The position numbers and the translations under genes were made by a program. From contig NZ_KE384157.1 in NCBI RefSeq assembly GCF_000424285.1, positions 92,784-156,783 on the forward strand: a stretch of 64,000 nucleotides of DNA, in the 5' to 3' direction. Shown piece by piece: positions 1 through 8,627 of the stretch. Below the pieces are notes generated by a model that searched no databases, was not told where the DNA came from, and saw only the letters and a list, made by a program, of their open reading frames with translations. This stretch comes from Butyrivibrio sp. MB2005. GTDB lineage: Bacteria; Bacillota; Clostridia; Lachnospirales; Lachnospiraceae. Each line of letters opens with the position of its first letter. Within the stretch, counting starts at the first letter, position 1.

Positions 1-1718
1 AACTGATCCTCTGTAAACTGGAATGTATAGTCAAAGCCAAATACGCCCTGTCTATACTGATGAGAGTTATAACATCTCTCATAAGCCTCTCTGTTAAGAG
101 CCTCAGAAGCGATCTTGGCATTTGTGTAACTCTTGTCACCATATACTACATTGAAGACAATTTTATCTTTTGTAGTAACTTTATAAGGTGTGCCCCAACG
201 TCCAAGCTGGAGACGATACTCATGAACTCCAAGATCATGATCCGCATCCTTTAATGGTTCCATGCAATAAGTTGCAGTATTTTCACTTCCTTCAGGAGTA
301 ATGCTAACACTTACAGAAGCACTTTTTTCTACAAGCTCATCAAATTTTGTGCCTGTGAATCCAACATCAATGTGATCATATGTCTCATATTTATCAAAAT
401 TCGTCTTTTTATAGTAGAATCTGATAACTGTATCTTTTCCAACACTTGCGATATCTTTAAAATACAAAAAAGCTATCTTCCAATCGCCTACAATAAGCTC
501 ATTTGATAGTGTAGGTCTGCGGAAGCACTCAAACTTTGTCTCCTTACCTTTAACCTCTACTACAGCATAATCAAAAGCATAATCACTGATCTTAGGTGCT
601 ACTTCTTCTGCAGAAACACTATCACCAAACAATACCCAATCAATGTTTACTTTTCTGATGCCATCATTACCAATAGATTTGTTCTCGCCATTCTCTTTGG
701 TAACAGTTTGAATATCAAAGCTATAGCTTGTTCCCCATGTACCATATAATACAACTGAATAAATTGAGAAGTGCTCTGCATCAATTTTGATTTCCTGAGC
801 TGTACTGTCTGTAATCTCTTTAATGGGTTCAACATTAGAAAGATCATCCTCTACGTGATAAACAGCAAGATCAACATCCTTATCTGCTGCTTCTTCAATC
901 TTAGAGAATCTAACTTCTACAGTACCATCCTCAGGCTGTACATAGCCATCATAGCTCTCTGAATAGATATTGATATCATAAGAGAATGTCTGTGCTACCT
1001 CTACATCCTCACCCATATCATCATCAATCTTATCCTTGATCTGTTCCTCAACAGAATCTTCAACCTTCTTGATATCAAGGACAGCATCATCAGGAAGAAC
1101 TTCAGGATCAGCATAAAGAGATACGAGAATACCATCTATCTCCTTTGAAGCCTTGAATTCCTTTTCTCTTACTTCCTCAGCAGGTGCCTCTTCTGTAGAA
1201 GATGTGTCTGCTGCGTTAGATGCGATCTCTTCTGTGGGAAGCTCTGCATCGGGATTCTCCTCTGTAGGTGTCTCCTCTGCAGGAGTCTCATCTGCAGGTG
1301 TCTCCTCAGCAGGTGTCTCTTCCTGAGCATCACCTGTCTCTTCTGTGGAGCCTTCGCCTGCAGCATCAGAAGCTTCCTCAGTTGAGCCCTCATCTGCTGT
1401 ATCTACAGCTTCCTCAGTTGCTGGAGTCTCATCTGCAGGTGTTTCGTCAGCAGGTGTCTCCTCTACTGCTTCTGCAGCCTCTTCTACAACTGTCTCCTCT
1501 TCCTTCTCCTCTTCAGCAGGTGTCTCTGCCTCAAGTTCAGACGGAACTGTTTCTTCAACAGCCTCTTCGTTTGTGCCTTCTGCTTCAAGAGTCTCTTCAG
1601 TAATCTCAGTTACTTCAGAAGCTCTGGCACCGATACTGTTGTAATCGGACGCAAATGTTGATGTAAGAACAACAGCTGCGAGCAGTCCGGCGAGTTTTCT
1701 TGCAATACTCTTCCTCAT
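1..1718 (-). CDS. Secreted acidic surface protein, 3' end beyond the window
   Basis: The reading frame is open from the ATG at 1718 (GGAGGG ribosome site just upstream) to base 1, so the C-terminus is missing. The first ~30 residues (MRKSIARKLAGLLAAVVLTS, ending near IGARAS) look like a Sec signal peptide. About 130 residues of Glu/Ala/Thr/Pro-rich low complexity follow, with imperfect repeats such as TPAEE. After that comes a folded, beta-rich region containing AEHFSIYSVVLYG and FYYKKTNFDKYETYD. The composition resembles cell-wall adhesins of this family. No sorting signal can be checked because the end is not present. It shares a 41-bp upstream element and -10 spacing with the signal peptidase gene of the pilus operon, so co-regulation is likely. 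The molecular function is unknown. Confidence 0.8.
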   Translation of the reverse strand, partial: MRKSIARKLAGLLAAVVLTSTFASDYNSIGARASEVTEITEETLEAEGTNEEAVEETVPSELEAETPAEEEKEEETVVEEAAEAVEETPADETPADETPATEEAVDTADEGSTEEASDAAGEGSTEETGDAQEETPAEETPADETPAEETPTEENPDAELPTEEIASNAADTSSTEEAPAEEVREKEFKASKEIDGILVSLYADPEVLPDDAVLDIKKVEDSVEEQIKDKIDDDMGEDVEVAQTFSYDINIYSESYDGYVQPEDGTVEVRFSKIEEAADKDVDLAVYHVEDDLSNVEPIKEITDSTAQEIKIDAEHFSIYSVVLYGTWGTSYSFDIQTVTKENGENKSIGNDGIRKVNIDWVLFGDSVSAEEVAPKISDYAFDYAVVEVKGKETKFECFRRPTLSNELIVGDWKIAFLYFKDIASVGKDTVIRFYYKKTNFDKYETYDHIDVGFTGTKFDELVEKSASVSVSITPEGSENTATYCMEPLKDADHDLGVHEYRLQLGRWGTPYKVTTKDKIVFNVVYGDKSYTNAKIASEALNREAYERCYNSHQYRQGVFGFDYTFQFTEDQ

Positions 1719-1773
1719 ATTCCCTCCATAAAATATTAAAAAATTATAAAATTTTTGACAAACTTACCTTATA

Positions 1774-1843
1774 AGTATATGAATTAATTTTTCATTTTGC
1801 ACTACCAAAAATGAAGAAATTTCTTCAAAATTCGTACTTGACA
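1774..1843 (-). promoter_or_regulatory. Promoter with 41-bp element shared with the signal peptidase gene
   Basis: On the minus strand TGTCAAGTACGAATT (1829-1843) is followed by the palindrome GAAGAAATTTCTTC and ends in GTA at 1803. Exactly 23 bases later is a -10-like TATACT (1774-1779). The region 14760-14800 matches this element at 33 of 41 positions without gaps and has the same 23-base gap to TATAAT. No good -35 box is present in either, which suggests an activator-dependent promoter. Confidence 0.6.
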
Positions 1844-1867
1844 AGTAATAATTTCCATGAAACACAG

Positions 1868-1897
1868 AAACCGCCTGGCTTTGCAGCACAGGCGGTC
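1868..1897 (-). terminator. Hairpin terminator after peptidase D
   Basis: Perfect 8-bp stem ACCGCCTG/CAGGCGGT at 1870-1877 and 1889-1896 with an 11-base loop. On the minus strand it is followed by a broken T-rich tract. It lies about 50 bases past the stop of the peptidase gene and ahead of the next promoter. Confidence 0.65.
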
Positions 1898-1944
1898 ATA
1901 AAATTTTATTTGTCTAACTTTTGTTAAATTTTGTTATTTTTTTC

Positions 1945-3597
1945 TTACAATTCCTTAAGTACAGCACAAAGATACTCAAAAGTCCTTCCGGCGGATGCCA
2001 CACTTAATTTTTCACCGGTAGAATGAATGTCCTGCATGTCCGGTCCGATGGATACACAATCAAGATTTTCAATCTTTTCAGAGAATAATCCGCACTCTAA
2101 TCCGGCATGAATCGCTTCTACTTTCATGTCCTTTTTATAGAGCTTCTTATATACATCCACCATCTTGTCGCGAAGAACAGAATCCTTGCGATAAGCCCAT
2201 CCCGGATACTCTCCTGAAGTCTCGTGGATTCCATCAAAGCTTTCGATGATGATCTCCATTTTACGAAGAAGCGCTTCTTTTGCAGGTGCGATTGAACTTC
2301 TGACCGAGTAATCCAGAAGGAATGCCTCATCTACGACGCCGGCACCGGTGCTTGCAGCATCTTTTCCTTCAACCGCTCCTGATTTATTTGCAACAATCTT
2401 GAGAATTCCAAGATTAAGTGATGTCTCAACAAGTCCATCGATAGAATCGCTCATGGCCTGAACTCCAAAAGGCATTGCACAAATACATCTTGCGAGTTCA
2501 ATAACCTGAGTGCATGGAATGATTCCTGAGATAACTTCTCTCTTTTCATGAACCTCAGTGTATGCATCCACGCTGGAATCAAGGTTTACTGAAGCCATGT
2601 GCGCAACATCTGTCTTTTCAGGCGGAAGACTGCTGTCAAACACTTCCTCTACCACAATTGAAAGATCAGGATCTCTGCTTCCAAGTTCTTTTTTCAGATC
2701 TTCTTCTACTTTATATGCTATATGAGAAAGCTTTCCGTAAAGTGAGAAAAATGAAACATCCGGTCCAACTATATTTCCATGGGTCTGTGATGCAAGGCCC
2801 ATAAGCAAAAGCTCAGCTTCGCAGTCTGTTGCGATAGCATTGTCTGCAACACCACCATTTAAGCTTATAAGTCCGATTTCAAGGGTATCTGTGATCTCAA
2901 GAAGAAGTCTTCCCATGATGTTATTGGCATTACCTCTGCCCTTGACTATCATCTCACCGGAATGACCGCCCTTAAGACCTTTTACATGGATTTTAACCTT
3001 AATACCACTTCTGTTCTCTCTTGTAAGAGGAAGATATCCATGGAAACGTGCGCCGCCTGCGCAGCTGACAATCATTGCACCTTCTTCTTCGTTATCAATA
3101 TTGATAAGTCTCTTGCCTTCGATATCGCCACAATTAAGGGCAAAAGCACCGTCCATACCAACTTCCTCGTTGGTTGTAATGATCACTTCAAGGGGCGGAT
3201 GTGGAATCTTATTGCTATCAAGAATTGCAAGGCAGTAAGCAACAGCTATTCCATCATCACCGCCAAGGCTTGTTCCCTCAGCCCAGATAAACTCTCCGTC
3301 AGTCTTAAGCTTAAGGGGATCCTTGGTCATATCGATCTTCGCCCCCTTTTCCTTAACAGCGACCATATCCATATGTCCCTGAAGGATAACGGGCTCATGA
3401 TCCTCATAGCCTTTTGTGCCGGGCTTTTTGATCACTACATTGTATTCCTTGTCCTGGCGCACATAGAGGTTCCTGTCCTTTGCAAACTTAACCAGGAAAT
3501 TACTGATTTTCTTAACGTTATATGATCCATGGGGAATATTACATATCTCCTCAAACCATTTAAATACTTCTGCGGGTTTTAATTTTTCAAGTGCCAT
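1945..3597 (-). CDS. pepD: Aminoacyl-histidine dipeptidase (peptidase D, M20C)
   Basis: A cytoplasmic metallo-aminopeptidase of the M20 family that cleaves Xaa-His and other dipeptides and recycles amino acids from imported peptides. It has 550 residues, slightly above the usual ~485-500. Metal-site motifs are visible in order: GHMDMV (about 74-79), GGDDGIAVAY (112-121) and the catalytic NEEVGMDGA (143-151), with DIHSTGEKL near the end. The ATG at 3597 is preceded by AAAGGA. It has its own terminator and no clear partner gene. The family assignment is firm; in vivo substrates are not determined by sequence. Confidence 0.93.
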   Translation of the reverse strand: MALEKLKPAEVFKWFEEICNIPHGSYNVKKISNFLVKFAKDRNLYVRQDKEYNVVIKKPGTKGYEDHEPVILQGHMDMVAVKEKGAKIDMTKDPLKLKTDGEFIWAEGTSLGGDDGIAVAYCLAILDSNKIPHPPLEVIITTNEEVGMDGAFALNCGDIEGKRLINIDNEEEGAMIVSCAGGARFHGYLPLTRENRSGIKVKIHVKGLKGGHSGEMIVKGRGNANNIMGRLLLEITDTLEIGLISLNGGVADNAIATDCEAELLLMGLASQTHGNIVGPDVSFFSLYGKLSHIAYKVEEDLKKELGSRDPDLSIVVEEVFDSSLPPEKTDVAHMASVNLDSSVDAYTEVHEKREVISGIIPCTQVIELARCICAMPFGVQAMSDSIDGLVETSLNLGILKIVANKSGAVEGKDAASTGAGVVDEAFLLDYSVRSSIAPAKEALLRKMEIIIESFDGIHETSGEYPGWAYRKDSVLRDKMVDVYKKLYKKDMKVEAIHAGLECGLFSEKIENLDCVSIGPDMQDIHSTGEKLSVASAGRTFEYLCAVLKEL

Positions 3598-3706
3598 ATT
3601 TATGTCCTTTCTATATAAAGATTAGCCATCATTTAATCAAATACATTCTACCACATTTATGTTCAAGCTCAACTAAGCTCGTAAAAAACTCACCCTGTGC
3701 TCTAAT

Positions 3707-3744
3707 CAAAAAAACGGTACATATCTTCAAAATGATATGTACCG
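3707..3744 (-). terminator. Terminator of the pilus operon
   Basis: Perfect 11-bp stem (3715-3725 with 3734-3744, arm CGGTACATATC) and 8-base loop. On the minus strand it is followed by a run of seven T. It sits about 55 bases beyond the last pilus gene. Confidence 0.92.
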
Positions 3745-3799
3745 CCTATATATTTATGTTTTTATATTTATAAAACAAACAGTTTCAAAAGCTCAAAAC

Positions 3800-4441
3800 T
3801 TATTTGCCATCTTCTGAGATTGCATTCTCAATCTCGTCGATAACAGAATCCCCGGAACCGGGCTCTACTATCTTAACAAATTCGCAGCGAACCGTTACAC
3901 GGCTAGCACCGCCAATGGTACAGGTAAATAGTGTGAAATCCCACTCACCTTCGTCCATTTTGTCTACTTCGTAGGTTCCGATTGTCTCAGTGTAGGTAAC
4001 TTCGTAGTAATACTCTCTGCCATCAATGTCAGTCACAATGACTGTGTCACCACTGTTTAACTGATTAAGCTTACCAAAATGTCTCTGGTAATTGTGGCCT
4101 GCAACTATAAGGTCATTGGTATAAACAGACCCTTTATATCTACAGGGTGAAGTCCTTGCATTCTCAGATGACCACTCACTTTGGATTGGAAGTCTGATAT
4201 CAATTGCAGGTATCGTTATGATACCGATAAAGGACTGTCCGTTAACATCCACAGCTTTCATCTCTCCGGTAGGAGGCATCTCCGTGGGAACATTCGTTAT
4301 CTGCGCATCAACGCCCTCAAGAAGAGTCGCTGCACTTACACCGGCTGAAACATCTTCATCCCGGTTATATGCGAATATATAAAAAGCAAGCGCAAAGCAT
4401 ACGATGCCAAGCAATATGGAAACCTTACCTCTGGTAATCAT
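3800..4441 (-). CDS. Second sortase of the pilus operon
   Basis: Membrane-anchored cysteine transpeptidase that cuts sorting signals and joins proteins to each other or to peptidoglycan. It has 213 residues: one N-terminal membrane segment (about 5-25) and a short sortase domain. The likely catalytic triad is His116 in AGHNY, Cys174 in TLFTC and Arg181 in RVTVRC. It lacks the C-terminal membrane anchor and the TPYGVNTHRL motif of the class C enzyme at 5779-6651. It is therefore a different class, plausibly the housekeeping-type sortase that attaches the finished pilus to the wall. It is last in the operon. Class assignment (B-, D- or E-like) is uncertain. Confidence 0.87.
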   Translation of the reverse strand: MITRGKVSILLGIVCFALAFYIFAYNRDEDVSAGVSAATLLEGVDAQITNVPTEMPPTGEMKAVDVNGQSFIGIITIPAIDIRLPIQSEWSSENARTSPCRYKGSVYTNDLIVAGHNYQRHFGKLNQLNSGDTVIVTDIDGREYYYEVTYTETIGTYEVDKMDEGEWDFTLFTCTIGGASRVTVRCEFVKIVEPGSGDSVIDEIENAISEDGK

Positions 4442-4565
4442 TAAGACCGCCTTCCCGGGTAAACTTCAACCCGAAATAATTCAATACAGGTCCCCCAAAA
4501 ACTCTATCCCCTCTTCTCATCACAACACGTTAAATTCTATACACTTCAAATAAGAGCCTGATAAC

Positions 4566-5768
4566 TTATCTCTCTTTTCTTCTCTTCTCACTTCTTATTC
4601 CGTGGATTACAAGTATCAGTCCAAGAATAGCAAGTACCGGTATCGGCCACCAAAGCTGACCTGTCTGAGGAAGTCTTCTTGCACCAAGAACCGCAGGAAG
4701 CTCTCCAAGGAACTCTCTTACTGCTCCAAGAACTGAAGGAGTCTCACCGCTCCTGTTTGTGCCTTCTACCTGACCGCTTTCGGAATTACCGCCGCCACCG
4801 CTCTCAATCTCATCCTTATGTCCGTCGACGTGTTCACCTTCCTCGTCTCCACCGCCACCTTCTTCATCTTTTTTGGTGTTAACAATTACAAAGCTTGTCT
4901 CATTCTGTGAATAGGATACTGAATAATTCTTCTCGTCAACTTCCTCTTCTACAGTGAACTTGTGACCCTTCTCACATTTCCATTCATACTGCCAGTTGTT
5001 ACTATTATCAAGAGTTACTGTCTCATACAACTCGCCGTCACGATAAATCTTTACTTTGATTGACTTAGGTCTCTTCATAACTGATCCCGCGTCAACCCAC
5101 TGCTTGTAAACCTTAAATTCCTCAGGATCACTTTCCAGCTTACTTGCTTCACGCTTAGGAATTACAACAACGTCATAAGAAGCATTCTGCCAGGTGCCGT
5201 CCCAATCATTGCTTCCCTTCTCATCCAGCATAACAGGACCGGGAACAGCTGCAAGAACATCGTAATATACATAACGGACACCATCTATCTCTACAGGATC
5301 ACTGTATCCATAATAAAGACCTGTATCAACAGTACCAACCTTAGCAAAGCCGTCATCTGATGAAGTAGCTTCTGCATAAGGTGTTACGTTGTTCTCCTTA
5401 ACATACTTAAGAACCTTGTCTGTAATAACTTCCCACTGATCATGGGTTGAAATTGACGTCATGTCCTCGATTTCAAGTCCAAGAGTAGTAAAAGGCTCTT
5501 CTACAGTAAAACTGCCAAACTTATCTATGGAAGCAAGCTTAAATACATGCGCCTTAACGCCTGCCATCTTGCCGTAACCCTCATACTCATAATAAACGCT
5601 TAGGGTTCCCTTCTTATCGGGATCAAGATATCCACCTGCGTTCTCAGTTGAAGTCTCTGACTCCACTTCGCTTTCAGCCTTTACCCCGGTAGGCAATAGC
5701 AACATAGCAACGGTACTGACAGCCGCAATGCTGCATAATATTTTCTTAAGCTTCTTTGTCGTTTTCAT
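4566..5768 (-). CDS. Cell-wall-anchored basal (minor) pilin with Cna-B domain
   Basis: A 400-residue pilus subunit with a signal peptide (MKTTKKLKKILCSIAAVSTVA). It has an N-terminal FctA-like beta region, a Cna-B type domain (about 215-300, starting FKVYKQWVDAG), a Gly/Glu-rich linker, the sorting signal LPQTG at 366-370, a hydrophobic segment and a basic tail. The LPQTG differs from the LPSTG of the other surface proteins here. That fits a basal subunit handed to a different sortase, possibly the one encoded next. The gene follows the class C sortase after 10 bases. Confidence 0.85.
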   Translation of the reverse strand: MKTTKKLKKILCSIAAVSTVAMLLLPTGVKAESEVESETSTENAGGYLDPDKKGTLSVYYEYEGYGKMAGVKAHVFKLASIDKFGSFTVEEPFTTLGLEIEDMTSISTHDQWEVITDKVLKYVKENNVTPYAEATSSDDGFAKVGTVDTGLYYGYSDPVEIDGVRYVYYDVLAAVPGPVMLDEKGSNDWDGTWQNASYDVVVIPKREASKLESDPEEFKVYKQWVDAGSVMKRPKSIKVKIYRDGELYETVTLDNSNNWQYEWKCEKGHKFTVEEEVDEKNYSVSYSQNETSFVIVNTKKDEEGGGGDEEGEHVDGHKDEIESGGGGNSESGQVEGTNRSGETPSVLGAVREFLGELPAVLGARRLPQTGQLWWPIPVLAILGLILVIHGIRSEKRRKER

Positions 5769-5778
5769 ACTTAATACC

Positions 5779-6651
5779 TCAATTACTTCCCTTACTCTTC
5801 TTCCCCTTGGCCGGCTTCTTCCTAGGCTTGGAAGTGCTTACCATGAACCAAATAAACAGAATCAGTATCATCGGCGCTGCTATAAAAGGCGCAACCACAA
5901 GATAATTATATCTTGTTGCATCAGCAGGCACGATAAGCTTTGTTTCTTCGTTATAATCAACACGTCTGGCACGAACCAGAAGTCTGTGTGTATTAACACC
6001 ATACGGAGTACAGGTAACCAGCGTCACATAATCTTCTCCCGATGTAATTCCAAGTCCTCCGGTCTCCTCCGGCAAAACTATATTGATCTGGTCAACTTCG
6101 TATGCAAATGTCTGATCCATTATATGTAATAAAAATGTATCCCCGACTATCATCTGATCGAGGTCGGAAAACAACTTAGAAGACGGTAGTCCTCTGTGTC
6201 CCGATAAAACGGCATGTGAATTCGTGGTACCTACAGGAAGCGATGTTCCCGGCAGATGACCTATACCAACCTGTAAAACTGTCTCATCGACACCGTGGTA
6301 TATAGGCAAATCCACTCCGATGTTTTCAATCTCAATATGTCCCATGATGCCTGTCCCTGTAGGATCAAGCACTTCATAGTATTCCTTCATCTCTTCATCA
6401 GATAAGGCAAAATTTGATCCCTTCTGATAAAGGTTCTCATTGTACTGATAAGCTGCCTGCCAGTATCGCTCATAATCTTCCTTCGACATATTGGCGAGGG
6501 CTTCATCATAGGTCGAAATCGCTTTCGACTGACTCTTCGAATTAATGTAATTACTTGCTGACGGGTAGAAAAAAATAGCAAGCCCTGCAATGAAAATTGC
6601 CAGGAATATGAGGTTTGTTAAATTGTGAAACCACCTCTTCTTTTTCTTCAT
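5779..6651 (-). CDS. srtC: Class C (pilus-polymerising) sortase
   Basis: Catalyses isopeptide linkage between pilin subunits outside the membrane. It has 290 residues with an N-terminal membrane segment (about 10-30) and a C-terminal one (about 250-272), as is typical of class C. Conserved residues are His152 in LSGHRG, Cys214 in TLVTC and Arg223 in NTHRLLVR. A DP motif near 96 (LDPTGTG) is placed like the lid that covers the active site. It lies between the major pilin and the basal pilin, the usual arrangement. A strong hairpin upstream (6735-6758) probably lowers its expression relative to the pilin. Confidence 0.95.
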   Translation of the reverse strand: MKKKKRWFHNLTNLIFLAIFIAGLAIFFYPSASNYINSKSQSKAISTYDEALANMSKEDYERYWQAAYQYNENLYQKGSNFALSDEEMKEYYEVLDPTGTGIMGHIEIENIGVDLPIYHGVDETVLQVGIGHLPGTSLPVGTTNSHAVLSGHRGLPSSKLFSDLDQMIVGDTFLLHIMDQTFAYEVDQINIVLPEETGGLGITSGEDYVTLVTCTPYGVNTHRLLVRARRVDYNEETKLIVPADATRYNYLVVAPFIAAPMILILFIWFMVSTSKPRKKPAKGKKSKGSN

Positions 6652-6734
6652 CCGTTTCGTCCATATATCTTTCTAAATCAAAATACTAAGTCTAAATCTT
6701 ATTCTAAATGCTTTAATCGCTTTTACAAAATACC

Positions 6735-6758
6735 CGGGCAGGCAGATGAGCCTGCCCG
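6735..6758 (-). terminator. Internal hairpin between major pilin and sortase
   Basis: Perfect 9-bp GC-rich stem CGGGCAGGC/GCCTGCCCG with 6-base loop, about 95 bases after the pilin stop. The following sequence has only four T in a row. Partial termination or 3'-end protection of the pilin mRNA is likely. Confidence 0.7.
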
Positions 6759-6851
6759 AGAATAATTTTTGTTTCTATATATAGTCCTCAGAAACAAGAT
6801 TCAATTCAAGTAATTATGTTTTGTATTTGTTTTCTTCAAACTCTTTTAATA

Positions 6852-8465
6852 TTATTCTGCATCGCCTTTTCTGCGTACGATAAAGAATGCAACTCCGGCA
6901 ACGATGAGAAGTCCACCAACGATGTAGAAGATTGTTGTACCGATTCCACCTGTTGAAGGAAGTGTAGCACCTGTTGTATTTACAATGGCAAGACCATCCT
7001 CAAGACCAAATGAACCGGTAGTATTCTCTTTAGAGATAAGATACTCACTTGTATAAGTAACTGTAGGTACCTGACCTACTTCTAATGCCTGAAGAGCCTT
7101 TGTATCAGTTGTACATACAGGGCTGGCATCTACAGTAAAGTCAACATAATGAATGTTTGTGTCGCTTGTAGGTGTAAGAAGCTTGTATCCTTCAGGTGCT
7201 TTTGTCTCTGTAAGTCTGTATACGTCACGATCAAGACCTGAAATAATGATTCCAGCCTTGCCTACTTCAAGAGTTGTAGTAGTATTCTCGTCTCCTGTTG
7301 TAGCTACTCTGTATCCATCATTTGTTGCAACAAAACTAATAAGTGTGTTCGGAGCTGATGTCTTTGCAAGTGTAAACTCAGCGCCTTCAAGTGGATCTTT
7401 CTTGTTGTTGATCTTTACGATTTTTACAGGATAAGTATAAGTTCTTGTGAAATCCCAATCAGTATCTACATTATTACCATAAGTAATCTTTGAACGGTTG
7501 TCGTTACCACCATTAAACGCACCTGAAGACTCACTACCCTTGATTACCGCATCTTTATTAAGTGTAGCTGAATATGTGATTTCATACGTTTTTCCGTCAG
7601 CTAATGCAGAAGTAACCTCATCTTTAAACTTGATAACAAATTTGTGTTCTGTATCTGTATTTGTTACTACAACGTCTTCAACTGCTTTATGTGATTTAGC
7701 TGCAACACCATCAACCATGATAGCGTCTTCCGTGGGGGGAGTAAGAGATAGTGTCATTTCATCAGTGAAAGTAACTTTATGAACACCGCCCTTAGGAATG
7801 GTTACATAACTGCGGTAATTAACTGTATCACCGATATTTGCATCACTTGTATCGCCCCATGCTGAGCCTTCGTTAACCTGCTTATGAGTTGAAGGTATAT
7901 CATTCTTCTCATAAATCTGAGCATTAGGAAGTGTTGTGTTGATTGAAACTGCAACACCAAGAGATGAGTCTACAACATAGTAACCATAAGCAAGTCCTGT
8001 TATTGTAATATCTAGTGTTCCGTCTGCTTTTTCATTACTTCCATCGGGAGCAATACTATTTGCCTTAGCATAAGCTACCGCTGCTTCACCAAGTTTCTTA
8101 GCTGCTTCCTGAGCTGCTTGTGTAGGATTACCCTTCTCATCTGCTTCTGTAATTGTACCGGAAACAACATCATTTACGATAGTGAATGATGAATCAGAAA
8201 AATTCTTGAATTTATCTGAAAGTTTGTATATACCACCAGCTGCCATGTTCTCTTTATTCACGGGTACATAGTCAAAAACACGCCATGCATGATAAACCTG
8301 CTTAGATACGTCCACATCCTTAGCAGTTCCATCAGCATTTTTCTGTGCTTCGATAGTAATGGTTCCGTTTGCTGCAGGAGTTTCATCTGCAAACGCTGTC
8401 ATGCTGGAACCCATAATAAGAGTTGCAGCAAGAATTCCTGTTAATAGTTTCTTAAATCCTTTCAT
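6852..8465 (-). CDS. Major pilin (backbone subunit, fimbrial isopeptide D2 family)
   Basis: The shaft subunit of a sortase-polymerised pilus. It has 537 residues with a signal peptide ending near Ala27 (MTAFA|DETP). An N-terminal domain leads to the pilin-type motif AQIYEKN (Lys187 is the likely cross-linking lysine), just before the D2 isopeptide domain that starts near DANIGDTVNYRSYVTIP (about 208). A Cna-B-like D3 domain starts near YPVKIVKINNKKDPLEGAEF, and the E-box is LTETKAPEGY (418-427). The end has LPSTG (502-506), a membrane segment and a basic tail. The next gene encodes its class C sortase. Four hairpins precede it. Confidence 0.95.
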   Translation of the reverse strand: MKGFKKLLTGILAATLIMGSSMTAFADETPAANGTITIEAQKNADGTAKDVDVSKQVYHAWRVFDYVPVNKENMAAGGIYKLSDKFKNFSDSSFTIVNDVVSGTITEADEKGNPTQAAQEAAKKLGEAAVAYAKANSIAPDGSNEKADGTLDITITGLAYGYYVVDSSLGVAVSINTTLPNAQIYEKNDIPSTHKQVNEGSAWGDTSDANIGDTVNYRSYVTIPKGGVHKVTFTDEMTLSLTPPTEDAIMVDGVAAKSHKAVEDVVVTNTDTEHKFVIKFKDEVTSALADGKTYEITYSATLNKDAVIKGSESSGAFNGGNDNRSKITYGNNVDTDWDFTRTYTYPVKIVKINNKKDPLEGAEFTLAKTSAPNTLISFVATNDGYRVATTGDENTTTTLEVGKAGIIISGLDRDVYRLTETKAPEGYKLLTPTSDTNIHYVDFTVDASPVCTTDTKALQALEVGQVPTVTYTSEYLISKENTTGSFGLEDGLAIVNTTGATLPSTGGIGTTIFYIVGGLLIVAGVAFFIVRRKGDAE

Positions 8466-8525
8466 TTATCCCTCTCTCCTTTTCGATTGAATCTTGTCTG
8501 TTCTAGACGTTTAGAGTTTCTTTAT

Positions 8526-8606
8526 AAGTGCAAATGAGCACTTTGTTTTATATGCCTTTCGGCATCAAAAACCTTTTGGTTTTGTGGGGATAATTACTAT
8601 CCCCAC
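8526..8606 (-). promoter_or_regulatory. Four consecutive small stem-loops ahead of the major pilin
   Basis: Between the 1755-aa adhesin and the pilin lie AAGTGC/GCACTT (8526-8543), ATGCC/GGCAT (8552-8565), AAAACC/GGTTTT (8568-8583) and GTGGGGATA/TATCCCCAC (8584-8606). The arms of each are perfect. The GTGGGGATA stem is met first by transcription. They may act as a processing or stabilising segment that raises pilin mRNA, or as a leaky terminator; the role is inferred. Confidence 0.65.
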
Positions 8607-8627
8607 AGTATCGTGTTGTTAAAAATG

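Noticed and set aside
1268..1644. Overlapping plus-strand frames opposite the acidic low-complexity coding region
   Set aside because: They mirror the Glu/Ala/Thr repeats of the truncated surface protein; no ribosome sites and no recognisable fold. The same applies to frames opposite 13141-13914 and 20279-21354.
4456..4473. CGGGT/ACCCG hairpin between the basal pilin and the last sortase
   Set aside because: A 5-bp stem with no T tract; too weak to call a terminator.
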